From NCBI GenBank assembly GCA_020437875.1, contig JAGQVR010000105.1:1-9684 (forward strand): 9,684 nucleotides of DNA. The letters run 5' to 3'. This document shows positions 1 to 6,778 of this stretch, piece by piece. Under the pieces are notes generated by a model, which was not told the DNA's origin, ran no database searches, and saw nothing but the letters and a program-made list of their open reading frames with translations. The DNA comes from Flavobacteriales bacterium (lineage in GTDB: Bacteria; Bacteroidota; Bacteroidia; Flavobacteriales_F; PHOS-HE28). Each line of letters starts with the position of its first letter. The stretch's first letter is position 1. Both the position numbers and the translations under genes were made by a program.

Positions 1-1
1 A

Positions 2-685
2 CTATGCTGGAAGAACTCGGCGTTCGGCCCAGCGCAATGGCTCCGGTAGCTCGAGATCATTGAACTCAAGGTGTAACACACGCCTTGGCTTGTCTGTGGT
101 CGACCGACTACTGGCATGCATCAGAAGCGGGCGCATGAGCATCGCTCCACCCCTGTCGACCGAGCACAGTACTTCCTCCGACACGACTGTCGGGACCTTC
201 CGAATGCCTTGTGTATGACTTTTCGGAAGCACACGAAGCGCACCGTTGGACCCATCGGTATCGTCGAAGTGGATCCGTATTGTCAATGTGCGTTCGAGAA
301 AGGCAGGCGGCGGTATCACGCCGGTTACTCCTCGTTTGGATGTCCAACCCTTGAGCCCATCGACCTCGTATCGCCGATCCACCGAGATGCTGATATCTTG
401 ATGGTATGCTACGAACCAGTTGCTTGCTGCCGGTTTGTCGAAATAGATCGATTTCGTGATGAAGGCGCGCTCACCGCAATAGCGGGACACGAGATCACGA
501 AGTGAAGACGTCCAAACGACAGGAATTAATTCGGGTAGGATCCCACAGACATCGCGTATCGCGAACAGATCCTTGCTCGCCAACACGGCACTATGCGTGC
601 GCTCCAGCGATGCGATGAGTACAAGCGCTTTTACACAGCGCCCTTGGTCCAAGACGTTAGGCACGATTAAGAAGCCGTCATCCAT
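2..685 (-). CDS. Phytanoyl-CoA dioxygenase (PhyH) family Fe(II)/2-oxoglutarate oxygenase
   Basis: A 227-aa non-haem iron, 2-oxoglutarate-dependent oxygenase, probably cytosolic; the substrate cannot be read from sequence. The facial triad is visible as H95-x-D97 (in YHQDISI) and distal H190 (in LLMHASS). R201 or R202 is the likely 2-oxoglutarate ligand, and LRVLPKSHTQG (150-160) is the family's product-strand/SH motif. The ATG at 685 is chosen because DGFLIVPNVL matches the usual PhyH N-terminus; there is no Shine-Dalgarno. It reads complete, ending at TAG, at the short end of the family. It lies 24 bp after the upstream kinase on the same strand with no promoter-like box between, so it is probably co-transcribed. 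Three sampled 60-base blocks are 52-58% GC, against 58-65% in neighbouring genes, which hints at later acquisition. Family assignment is secure; the specific role is unknown. Confidence 0.88.
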   Translation of the reverse strand: MDDGFLIVPNVLDQGRCVKALVLIASLERTHSAVLASKDLFAIRDVCGILPELIPVVWTSSLRDLVSRYCGERAFITKSIYFDKPAASNWFVAYHQDISISVDRRYEVDGLKGWTSKRGVTGVIPPPAFLERTLTIRIHFDDTDGSNGALRVLPKSHTQGIRKVPTVVSEEVLCSVDRGGAMLMRPLLMHASSRSTTDKPRRVLHLEFNDLELPEPLRWAERRVLPA

Positions 686-709
686 CGGTGGCGTCGTGAA
701 CTGGCGGGC

Positions 710-1483
710 TTACCGCTTCTTCGCCACCTTCTTGACCGCGGTCTTGGCCGCCGGCTTGGTGGTCGCCTTGCCGTTCTTGCTCGGGGCCGGGGTCTTGGTC
801 ACCTTGGCGGCGGCCTTGGGTGCCGGTGGTTCCTTCAGCGCCTTGCCACCCTTGGTGTTGCTCTCCATCGGGAACAGGCCGTGGATCTCCGCATCGATCC
901 GGCTGATGATCTTGCCCAGGTCCTCCGGGTCGTTGTGGAAGCTGTTGTCCTCCACATCGATCACCAGCAACTTTCCCTTGTCGTAGGTCTGGATCCAGGC
1001 CTCGTAACGTTCGTTCAGACGCTTGAGGTAATCGATGCTGATGCTGTTCTCGTAATCACGCCCGCGCTCGCTGATCTGCTTCACCAGCTTGTCCACGGGA
1101 GCCTGCAGGTAGATCAGGAGATCCGGTGGGGTGATGCTGTGGTCCATGTTCTGGAACAGCCGGAAGTAGTTCTCGAAGTCGCGCGTGGTCATCAGGCCCA
1201 TCGCGTGCAGGTTCGGGGCGAAGATGAAGGCATCCTCGTAGATCGTGCGGTCCTGGATCACGTTGCGACCGCTGGAACGGATCTCCAACAACTGCTCGAA
1301 GCGCGAGTTGAGGAAGAAGATCTGCAGGTTGAAGCTCCAACGCTGCATGTCCTTGTAGAAGTCGAAGAGGTAGGGGTTGTTGTCCACCGCCTCCTGCAAC
1401 TGGTCCCATTTGTAGTGGCGAGCCAGCAGCTGGGTGAGGGTCGTCTTTCCAGAACCGATGTTGCCTGCGATCGCGATATGCAT
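710..1483 (-). CDS. Deoxynucleoside kinase (DRT type) with Lys/Ala/Pro-rich C-terminal tail
   Basis: A 257-aa cytosolic kinase that phosphorylates deoxynucleosides to dNMPs in salvage. It has the Walker A loop GNIGSGKTT (7-15, K13), the probable catalytic base E31 in EAVDNNP, the DRT motif D78-R79-T80 followed by IYEDAF, and an arginine-rich lid around RGRDYE (140-145). The DRT/DRS form resembles the dAK/dCK branch of the dCK/dGK family, so deoxyadenosine or deoxycytidine is a reasonable guess, not a proof. The core ends near residue 205, the usual family length. Residues about 206-257 are a low-complexity tail rich in Lys, Ala and Pro (PAAKTAVKKVAKK-like), which is unusual here. The ATG at 1483 is chosen over an in-frame start 36 bp upstream because MHIAIAGNIG is the canonical N-terminus. 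A promoter-like box sits 21 nt upstream. Confidence 0.93.
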   Translation of the reverse strand: MHIAIAGNIGSGKTTLTQLLARHYKWDQLQEAVDNNPYLFDFYKDMQRWSFNLQIFFLNSRFEQLLEIRSSGRNVIQDRTIYEDAFIFAPNLHAMGLMTTRDFENYFRLFQNMDHSITPPDLLIYLQAPVDKLVKQISERGRDYENSISIDYLKRLNERYEAWIQTYDKGKLLVIDVEDNSFHNDPEDLGKIISRIDAEIHGLFPMESNTKGGKALKEPPAPKAAAKVTKTPAPSKNGKATTKPAAKTAVKKVAKKR

Positions 1484-1504
1484 GATGATGTACGGAAGGG
1501 ATGG

Positions 1505-1512
1505 CGAAGATA
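1505..1512 (-). promoter_or_regulatory. Candidate -7 box for the DRT-type kinase gene
   Basis: On the minus strand this reads TATCTTCG, one base from the Bacteroidota -7 consensus TAnnTTTG, and lies 21 nt before the ATG at 1483. A TTG lies 23 nt upstream of it, longer than the usual spacing to a -33 element. It sits in the 87-bp gap after the propeller gene, so the kinase and PhyH genes can be expressed separately from GH3. Confidence 0.45.
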
Positions 1513-1570
1513 CCCGCACCCCGGCACCGCATGGCCAATGTGGAAAAGTCGTGGGGTCGCGACCGGGTGA

Positions 1571-2377
1571 TCAAGGACGCCCTGCACCCTCGTGGATCAC
1601 GATCCCGTTCGCCGTGTGCACATAGGCACGGCCGCGTTCGATGCGGAAGTCGAGCAGGGCTTCGCGCAGCTCGTCGGGCAGCGGGATCGGGTCAATGGCG
1701 AAGGAACGCATGTCATACACCTGCGGGATCCCGCCCTGTACGAAGTAGAGCAGACCGGTCCGCACCTCGAAGCTGCTGACGTCCTTGATCGGGATCGTCC
1801 GCATGTAGGTTCCGAAGAGGTCGAACACGAGGATGCCCGTCCCGGGATCGTTCACGTAGAGGCGACTGTCGAACTCCTGCATGGCGATGGGCGCTGGACT
1901 GATGCCCAGCAACTGGTCCAGACGACCGGTATTGGCCAGCTTGCGCAACTGGGCGTCCACGCGGATCAGGCCGAGCTCCTGTTGGTCGAAGAACCAGAAG
2001 CCGTTCTGCACGCTGGCACACGCGAGCACCACCTGCGGATAGCCGTTGCGCGGGAGGTTCAGCACGCTGCCCTGCACGGCCAGGGTGTTGTCCAACATGG
2101 CCAGCTGACCTTGTTCCTGCGAGAAGATGAGGGGCTTCAGGGAATAGAACGCGTCGAGGTGGCTGATCGGTCCGAAGGTCTTGAAGCTGTTCCGCAGCCA
2201 GGAGGCACCTTGTGCGTTGTAAAGCTCCAGCTCATCGCCCCGGAGCACATACATGTTCCCCACTTCATCCGTGGTGAAAGCATCCACGGGTCCGGGTACC
2301 ACCACCTTCGACTGGGCCACGGACAAGGCGCCGAGCAGCAGGAAGCACAGCAGCGTGGAGGAGCGGGTTCGGGTCAT
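1571..2377 (-). CDS. Secreted beta-propeller-like protein of unknown function
   Basis: A 268-aa protein with a Sec signal peptide: basic MTRTR, a hydrophobic stretch at 9-20, and a probable cleavage after AQS (about 21-23). The Cys at 11 is inside the hydrophobic core and is not a lipobox. The rest is a series of short strand-rich units suggestive of propeller blades, e.g. VGNMYVLRGDELELYN (39-54), GFWFFDQQELGLIRVD (126-141), SRLYVNDPGTGILVFD (171-186) and RAYVHTANGIVIHE (250-263). No catalytic motif is evident. It resembles Bacteroidota periplasmic proteins usually annotated hypothetical. The ATG at 2377 overlaps the GH3 stop as ATGA, which fits translational coupling and places the signal peptide at the N-terminus. 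A longer in-frame start at 2476 would bury the signal peptide and overlap GH3 by about 100 bp. Fold is inferred; function is unknown. Confidence 0.8.
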   Translation of the reverse strand: MTRTRSSTLLCFLLLGALSVAQSKVVVPGPVDAFTTDEVGNMYVLRGDELELYNAQGASWLRNSFKTFGPISHLDAFYSLKPLIFSQEQGQLAMLDNTLAVQGSVLNLPRNGYPQVVLACASVQNGFWFFDQQELGLIRVDAQLRKLANTGRLDQLLGISPAPIAMQEFDSRLYVNDPGTGILVFDLFGTYMRTIPIKDVSSFEVRTGLLYFVQGGIPQVYDMRSFAIDPIPLPDELREALLDFRIERGRAYVHTANGIVIHEGAGRP

Positions 2378-3879
2378 GCGGGTACCGGCGCGAGCAGGCT
2401 TTCGAGCAACTGGCGGTCGTTGCACAGGCGCGGGACCTTGTGCTGCCCACCGAGCTTGCCGCGTTGCTTCATCCACGCATAGAACGTGCCAGCCGGCACT
2501 GCATGCACCACCGGTGGCCGCAGCGCCATGTCGCCACGTCGCTTCGCATCATAATCCGAATTGATTGAACGCATCGTCCCGTCCATCACCCGGACGAAGG
2601 CATCGAGATCCGCCGGCGGCGTGTTGAACTCGATGATCCATTCGTGGCCACCACGCGCCTCTGCATCCATGTACACGGGTCCGGCGGTGTACTCGTTCAC
2701 CACAGCGCCTGTTGCGAGGCACGCGGCCTCGATCCCCTTGTCCGCGTTCTCCACCGCGAGTTCCTCGCCGAAGGCATTGATGAAGCTCTTGATCCGTCCG
2801 CTCACCTGGACGCGGTACGGCTTCGTGCTCGTGAAGCGCACCGTGTCCCCCGGCATGTAGCGCCAGAGCCCTCCGTTCGTGCTGATCACAACGGCGTAGG
2901 GGATGCCCACTTCCACTTCATGGACGAGCAGGGTCCGTGGCTTATCAGCACCCATTTCCTCCAGGGGCATGAACTCGTAGAAGATGCCGTAGTCCAGCAT
3001 CAACAACATGTCGTCGGCGCCGCGCCGGTCCTGGATGGCGAAGGATCCCTCGGAGGCGTTGTAGCTCTCCAGGTAGTTCATGTTCGGCGAGGGGATCAGG
3101 GCCTCGAACTGCGCCCGGTAAGGGCGGAAGCTCACACCACCGTGCATGAAAAGCTCCAGATTGGGCCATACCTGCAGGATGTTCTTCTTGCCGGTGAGGT
3201 CCAGGATGCGATGCATCAGGATCAGGGTCCACGACGGCACCCCGGCGATGCAGCTCACATCCTCGCGCATCGTCTCTCGGGCCATGCGCTCGATCTTCTC
3301 CTCCCAATTCTCCATCAGCGCGGTCTCGATGACCGGTGTGCGCCGAACCTCCACCCAGATCGGCAGGTTGCGGATGATGATGGCGCTGAGGTCTCCGCTG
3401 TACGCGTCGGAACGGAACTGCTCCAAGGTGCTGCTGCCGCCCACCACCAGGCTCATGCCTTGGTACAACTTGCTTTCCGGGAATTGCTGATAGTGGAAGG
3501 CGAGGAGGTCCTTTCCACCCTTGTAATGACAATCCTCCAGCGCCTCCCGGCTGACAGGGATGAACTTGCTGCGATCACTGGTGGTGCCGCTGCTCTTGGC
3601 GAACCAGCGTGCATCCGTGGGCCAGATCAGGTTCTGCTCACCCTTGCGCAGCCGGGCCACATACGGCTTCACGTCCTCGTAGTCCTGGATCGGTACCCGC
3701 TCCCTGAACTCATCCGGATCGGTGATCTCGTCGTAGCCGTGCTTGCGTCCCCACTCGGTGTAGCGCGCGCTCTGCACCAGATAATGGAAGACCTCTAGCT
3801 GCGCCATGCGCGGGTTCTCCTTGAACAGGTCGACCTGCTGCAGGCGCTTCTTCAACAAATAGGAGACGAGCGCGTTCAC
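2374..3879 (-). CDS. GH3-family acyl-adenylating enzyme (ANL superfamily)
   Basis: A 501-aa protein of the bacterial GH3 (auxin-responsive promoter) family. Plant members adenylate a carboxylic acid and join it to an amino acid; the bacterial substrate is unknown. The ATP-binding motifs are visible in order: SSGTTSDRSK (96-105), YNASEG (273-278), GDTVRF (344-349), then the hinge region GRIKSFINAFGEEL (361-374), with the family C-terminal GKLGGQHKVPRL near 474-485. Length is normal for the family. The start is GTG at 3879; the next in-frame ATG is residue 25 and would remove part of the conserved KKRLQQVDLF region, and no upstream in-frame ATG exists. There is no Shine-Dalgarno. It heads a two-gene unit with the propeller protein (4-bp overlap) and is divergent from DUF2797. 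Family call is secure; the reaction partner is not known. Confidence 0.93.
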   Translation of the reverse strand: MNALVSYLLKKRLQQVDLFKENPRMAQLEVFHYLVQSARYTEWGRKHGYDEITDPDEFRERVPIQDYEDVKPYVARLRKGEQNLIWPTDARWFAKSSGTTSDRSKFIPVSREALEDCHYKGGKDLLAFHYQQFPESKLYQGMSLVVGGSSTLEQFRSDAYSGDLSAIIIRNLPIWVEVRRTPVIETALMENWEEKIERMARETMREDVSCIAGVPSWTLILMHRILDLTGKKNILQVWPNLELFMHGGVSFRPYRAQFEALIPSPNMNYLESYNASEGSFAIQDRRGADDMLLMLDYGIFYEFMPLEEMGADKPRTLLVHEVEVGIPYAVVISTNGGLWRYMPGDTVRFTSTKPYRVQVSGRIKSFINAFGEELAVENADKGIEAACLATGAVVNEYTAGPVYMDAEARGGHEWIIEFNTPPADLDAFVRVMDGTMRSINSDYDAKRRGDMALRPPVVHAVPAGTFYAWMKQRGKLGGQHKVPRLCNDRQLLESLLAPVPA

Positions 3880-3912
3880 GGTGGTGGGAAGGAGAGGACG
3901 TGTTGGCGGGCC

Positions 3913-3920
3913 TATCTTCA
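3913..3920 (+). promoter_or_regulatory. Candidate -7 box for the DUF2797 gene
   Basis: TATCTTCA, a partial match to TAnnTTTG, lies 25 nt before the ATG at 3946. It is one arm of a perfect 6-bp inverted repeat (TATCTT at 3913-3918, AAGATA at 3927-3932). Confidence 0.35.
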
Positions 3921-3924
3921 GCCC

Positions 3925-3932
3925 AAAAGATA
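3925..3932 (-). promoter_or_regulatory. Candidate -7 box for the GH3 gene
   Basis: On the minus strand this reads TATCTTTT followed by G, a near match to TAnnTTTG, 45 nt before the GTG at 3879. It faces the plus-strand box at 3913-3920, so the two predicted start sites overlap within the 66-bp divergent region. No clear TTG -33 element is seen for either direction. Confidence 0.4.
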
Positions 3933-3945
3933 CGCACAGCTTCGA

Positions 3946-4758
3946 ATGAACGACGGTTCCCCCCTGCGCAAGATGCTCGCCGGTCTGGATGGACAGGTGT
4001 CCTACGCACTGTCCCTGATCGACGGTCCGATGGAGCTTGCCCCTTGCATCGGACAGTCCTTCACCCTGCGTGCCACCGGGGTGTTGAGCTGCGTGAGCTG
4101 CGGCCGTCGGGTGAAGAAGCTCTTCGCACAGGGCTTCTGTTACCCCTGCCTCACGTCCGCACCGGAAGCCGCCGAATGCATCGTGCGCCCCGAGCTATGC
4201 AGGGCGCACCTGGGTGAGGGTCGCGATCCGGAATGGGAGCGTGCGCACCACGATACGGAGCACGTCGTCTACCTCAGTTACACCGGCGCGGTCAAGGTGG
4301 GGGTCACCCGCAGTACCCAGGTGCCGGTGCGGTGGATCGATCAGGGTGCGGTGGCCGCCCTCATCATCGCTCGTGTTCCCTACCGTCAATTGGCTGGTCT
4401 CATCGAAGTGGATCTGAAGCGCGTGCTGGCCGACCGTACCAACTGGCGGGCCATGTTGAAGCTCGTTCCGTCGGACCACGACGCCCTCCTTGCCGCGCGG
4501 GACCAGGCCCGCCTGGCACTTCGAGAGGACCTGCAGCAACACTTCCTGCTCGATGAGGTCCCGATGGACATCGCTTATCCGGTGCTCGCATACCCGCCCA
4601 AGGTGACCAGTGTTTCCCTCGAGAAGGAACCGGTCGTGTCCGGACGCTTGATGGGTATCAAGGGCCAGTACCTCTTGTTCGAGGATGGCCGGGTATTCAA
4701 CGTGCGCAACCATAGCGGTCACCACGTCATGATCGACCCACCTGGGACGGCCGCGTAA
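3946..4758 (+). CDS. DUF2797 family protein (zinc-ribbon plus possible GIY-YIG-like core)
   Basis: A 270-aa cytosolic protein matching DUF2797 throughout, from LRKM (7-10) through a four-cysteine cluster C49-x2-C52 ... C65-x2-C68 that should bind zinc, then PELCRAHLG (82-90; C85, H87) and DPEWE (94-98). The most conserved part is VVYLSYTGAVKVGVTR (107-122), RWIDQGA (129-135) and LAGLIEVDLK (149-158). Function is unknown. The Y-x-KVGVT-x-R-x-E order recalls GIY-YIG/T5orf172 domains with R129 and E154 in the catalytic positions, which is my inference. The ATG at 3946 is kept because the conserved LRKM follows six residues later; there is no Shine-Dalgarno. It is monocistronic, divergent from GH3 and convergent with sppA. 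From memory, GH3 and DUF2797 are neighbours in other flavobacteria. Confidence 0.9.
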   Translation: MNDGSPLRKMLAGLDGQVSYALSLIDGPMELAPCIGQSFTLRATGVLSCVSCGRRVKKLFAQGFCYPCLTSAPEAAECIVRPELCRAHLGEGRDPEWERAHHDTEHVVYLSYTGAVKVGVTRSTQVPVRWIDQGAVAALIIARVPYRQLAGLIEVDLKRVLADRTNWRAMLKLVPSDHDALLAARDQARLALREDLQQHFLLDEVPMDIAYPVLAYPPKVTSVSLEKEPVVSGRLMGIKGQYLLFEDGRVFNVRNHSGHHVMIDPPGTAA

Positions 4759-4821
4759 CCTTCCCTGTCCACCCACCGTTCAACCGGTAGGTTTTGGTCA
4801 GTGAACTGATCGTTAGGGCAA

Positions 4822-4853
4822 GCGAGGGGCTCCGGTTTTCCGGGGCCCTTCGT
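4822..4853. terminator. Bidirectional terminator-like hairpin
   Basis: A hairpin between the convergent DUF2797 and sppA stops. A 14-bp stem (4822-4835 with 4840-4853, three G-U wobbles on the plus-strand RNA) closes a TTTT loop. There is no clear T-tract on either side, so intrinsic termination is likely but not certain. The rest of the 111-bp gap shows nothing notable. Confidence 0.6.
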
Positions 4854-4869
4854 GCATTCGGCCGGATGG

Positions 4870-6666
4870 TCAGTGTACCATCAGGTCGAAGGGCATACGG
4901 GCCTGGATGCCGGTGCGTTCGGTGGCGCTCTTCGCCTTCTGATACTGCTTCAACATCGCTGCATCCTCACCCAGCATCTGGGCGGCCACCCACGAGCGGG
5001 CCGTACCGTTCAGGTCCTCCATGATCTGCTGGAAGAGGTCCTTTTGCTTGGGAAGTTCCACGCGCTTGTAGTCACTTATCCCGGCGAGTTCGGCGGCTTT
5101 CTGCACGGCGGCCTCCAGGCCCCCGATCCCATCCACCAAGCCGAGCCGCAGGGCATCCGTGCCGGTCCACACACGACCCTGACTGATGCTGTCCACCTGT
5201 GCCACGGTCATCTTGCGACCATCGGCCACACGTTGCTTGAAGCCTTCATAGAACTCATCGATGTAGCCCTGGATGATGCGTTTCTCCTCGTCGCTCAGCG
5301 GACGGCTCACCGTGAACATGTCGGCATGCTTGTTCGTCTTCTCCCCGTCGAAGGTGATGCCCAGCTTGTTCTTGAAGAATCCCTGCATGTTCGGGATGAT
5401 GCCGAAGACCCCGATCGAGCCGGTTATGGTGGTGCTTTCCGCCAGGATGTACGAGGCGGGCGCACTGATGTAATAACCACCGGAGGCGGCCACATCACCC
5501 ATGCTCACCACAACGGGCTTCACCTTGGCGCAGAGATCCACTTCACGCCAGATCACATCGCTCGCCAGGCCACTGCCTCCCGGGCTGTTCACCCGGAGGA
5601 CCACCGCTTTGATGGTGCTGTCCTCCCGGGCTTCACGGATGGCCGCGCTCAGGTCGGTGCTCCCGATGCTGCCCTCGTTGCTCTCGCCGGATACGATGTC
5701 GCCTTCGGCATAGACCACCGCCAGCTTGCCATTGCTGGCCGGACGTTTCATGTCCGCTGGTGTGAAGGAACGGACATACTTCCCAAGGGAGACCATTTCC
5801 AGGTCCTCGTCGGTAGGAATGGACATGCGCTCGTGGAGGTCGGCGATGAGTTCATCACGATAGATCATTCCGTCCACCATGCCCAGACGCAGTGCATCAT
5901 CCGCATTGCGCACGAGCAGGCTGTCAGCGATGTCGTTCAATCGGGCCTTGTCCAGCCCGCGGGATCCGCCGACCGCGGTGAGCACTTCATCCCATAGTCC
6001 ATCCAGGATCACGCGGTTCTGCTGGCGGTTCGCCTCGCTCATGTGGTCCTCCGTGAACACCTCGCCGAAGCTCTTGAACCGGTTGTTGCTGCCCCGGATG
6101 AACTGCACATCGATGTCCAGCTTCTCGAACATGCCCTTGAAGAACATGTATTCGCTGCGAAGGCCATGGAACTGGAGGTCGCCACGGGGCTGCAGGTAGA
6201 CCTTGTCAGCGGCGGTGGCCAGGTAATAGGCTCCCTGCGAATAGGTGTCGCTGTATGCGATGATCGGTTTGCCGCTCTCCTTCTTGAAAAGAACGAGCTT
6301 TTCACGGATCTCCTTCACGGTGGCGAAACCGGCTTCGAGGCCGCTCAGGTCAAGAAGAATGCCGGTGATGTGATCGTCGGTCTTCGCGTTCTCAAGGCTT
6401 GCCAGCACCTGATTCAAGCCGACGGTGCCCGCCCCCTTGAACGGGCCGAAGTTCAGGAGCAGATCCTCCTCCGAGCCGCGGTCCACGATGGCCTGGTCCA
6501 ATTCAAGGTGAAGGATGCTGCCGGCCTTTACGGAGGTCTGCTTCGCGTTCGCACTGATGCCGCTACCGATGGCGACCAGCGAACCGATGAAGAGGAAGAG
6601 CAGGACCACCCCGATCAACAGGGTGCCGAGCATCGAGGCGAACATGAACTTGAGGAACTGGCGCAT
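4870..6666 (-). CDS. sppA: Signal peptide peptidase SppA, 67K type
   Basis: A 598-aa inner-membrane serine protease (S49 family) that degrades leftover signal peptides, with its catalytic domain outside the cytosol. One N-terminal membrane anchor spans about residues 9-34. The two tandem S49 domains give the 67K length (E. coli about 618 aa). The catalytic lysine is K198 in RFKSFGEVF (E. coli Lys209). The nucleophile is S395 in MGDVAASGGYYI (E. coli Ser409), preceded by RVNSPGGSGLASD (358-370). The C-terminal Q-x-RMP (588-592) matches Bacteroidota forms. The ATG at 6666 is chosen because it puts the anchor at the N-terminus; the frame stays open to 7074, but that part overlaps folK antisense. 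It is monocistronic, with a candidate promoter 21 nt upstream, divergent from folK. All catalytic residues are present, so it should be active. Confidence 0.96.
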   Translation of the reverse strand: MRQFLKFMFASMLGTLLIGVVLLFLFIGSLVAIGSGISANAKQTSVKAGSILHLELDQAIVDRGSEEDLLLNFGPFKGAGTVGLNQVLASLENAKTDDHITGILLDLSGLEAGFATVKEIREKLVLFKKESGKPIIAYSDTYSQGAYYLATAADKVYLQPRGDLQFHGLRSEYMFFKGMFEKLDIDVQFIRGSNNRFKSFGEVFTEDHMSEANRQQNRVILDGLWDEVLTAVGGSRGLDKARLNDIADSLLVRNADDALRLGMVDGMIYRDELIADLHERMSIPTDEDLEMVSLGKYVRSFTPADMKRPASNGKLAVVYAEGDIVSGESNEGSIGSTDLSAAIREAREDSTIKAVVLRVNSPGGSGLASDVIWREVDLCAKVKPVVVSMGDVAASGGYYISAPASYILAESTTITGSIGVFGIIPNMQGFFKNKLGITFDGEKTNKHADMFTVSRPLSDEEKRIIQGYIDEFYEGFKQRVADGRKMTVAQVDSISQGRVWTGTDALRLGLVDGIGGLEAAVQKAAELAGISDYKRVELPKQKDLFQQIMEDLNGTARSWVAAQMLGEDAAMLKQYQKAKSATERTGIQARMPFDLMVH

Positions 6667-6687
6667 GGATTTGGTCTTAACGTGGGG

Positions 6688-6695
6688 CGAAGCTA
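6688..6695 (-). promoter_or_regulatory. Candidate -7 box for sppA
   Basis: On the minus strand this reads TAGCTTCG, one base from TAnnTTTG, 21 nt before the ATG at 6666. The same core and spacing occur before the DRT-type kinase gene. No TTG is seen at the expected -33 position. Confidence 0.45.
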
Positions 6696-6766
6696 CCGGG
6701 ACCAGCAGCAGGTGATGTGGGCCGATACATGAGCGGGTCGATCGATGGATGGGAGGCCCTTGAGGA

Positions 6767-6774
6767 TAGCTTTG
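6767..6774 (+). promoter_or_regulatory. Candidate -7 box for folK
   Basis: TAGCTTTG is a perfect match to the Bacteroidota -7 consensus TAnnTTTG and ends only 4 nt before the folK ATG at 6779. If used, transcription would begin at or within a base or two of the start codon, giving a leaderless message. No TTG is seen 19-21 nt upstream. Confidence 0.5.
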
Positions 6775-6778
6775 CCGC

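Noticed and set aside
683..712. The PhyH gene is in the same frame as the kinase, with no stop in the 8 codons between them, suggesting readthrough fusion
   Set aside because: The chance of this is about one in four. There is a normal TAA stop and a proper PhyH start, and no readthrough signal is visible.
1555..1564. Perfect 10-bp palindrome GGTCGCGACC in the gap before the DRT-type kinase gene
   Set aside because: About nine such palindromes are expected by chance in a window of this length, and no second copy is associated with it.
2378..2476. Upstream start for the propeller protein
   Set aside because: Would place 33 non-family residues before the signal peptide and overlap GH3 by about 100 bp. 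The ATGA overlap at 2374-2377 is the better start.
2644..5997. Long plus-strand open frames (2644-3798, 4852-5997) opposite GH3 and sppA
   Set aside because: Shadows of well-supported genes; no motif, promoter or plausible product.
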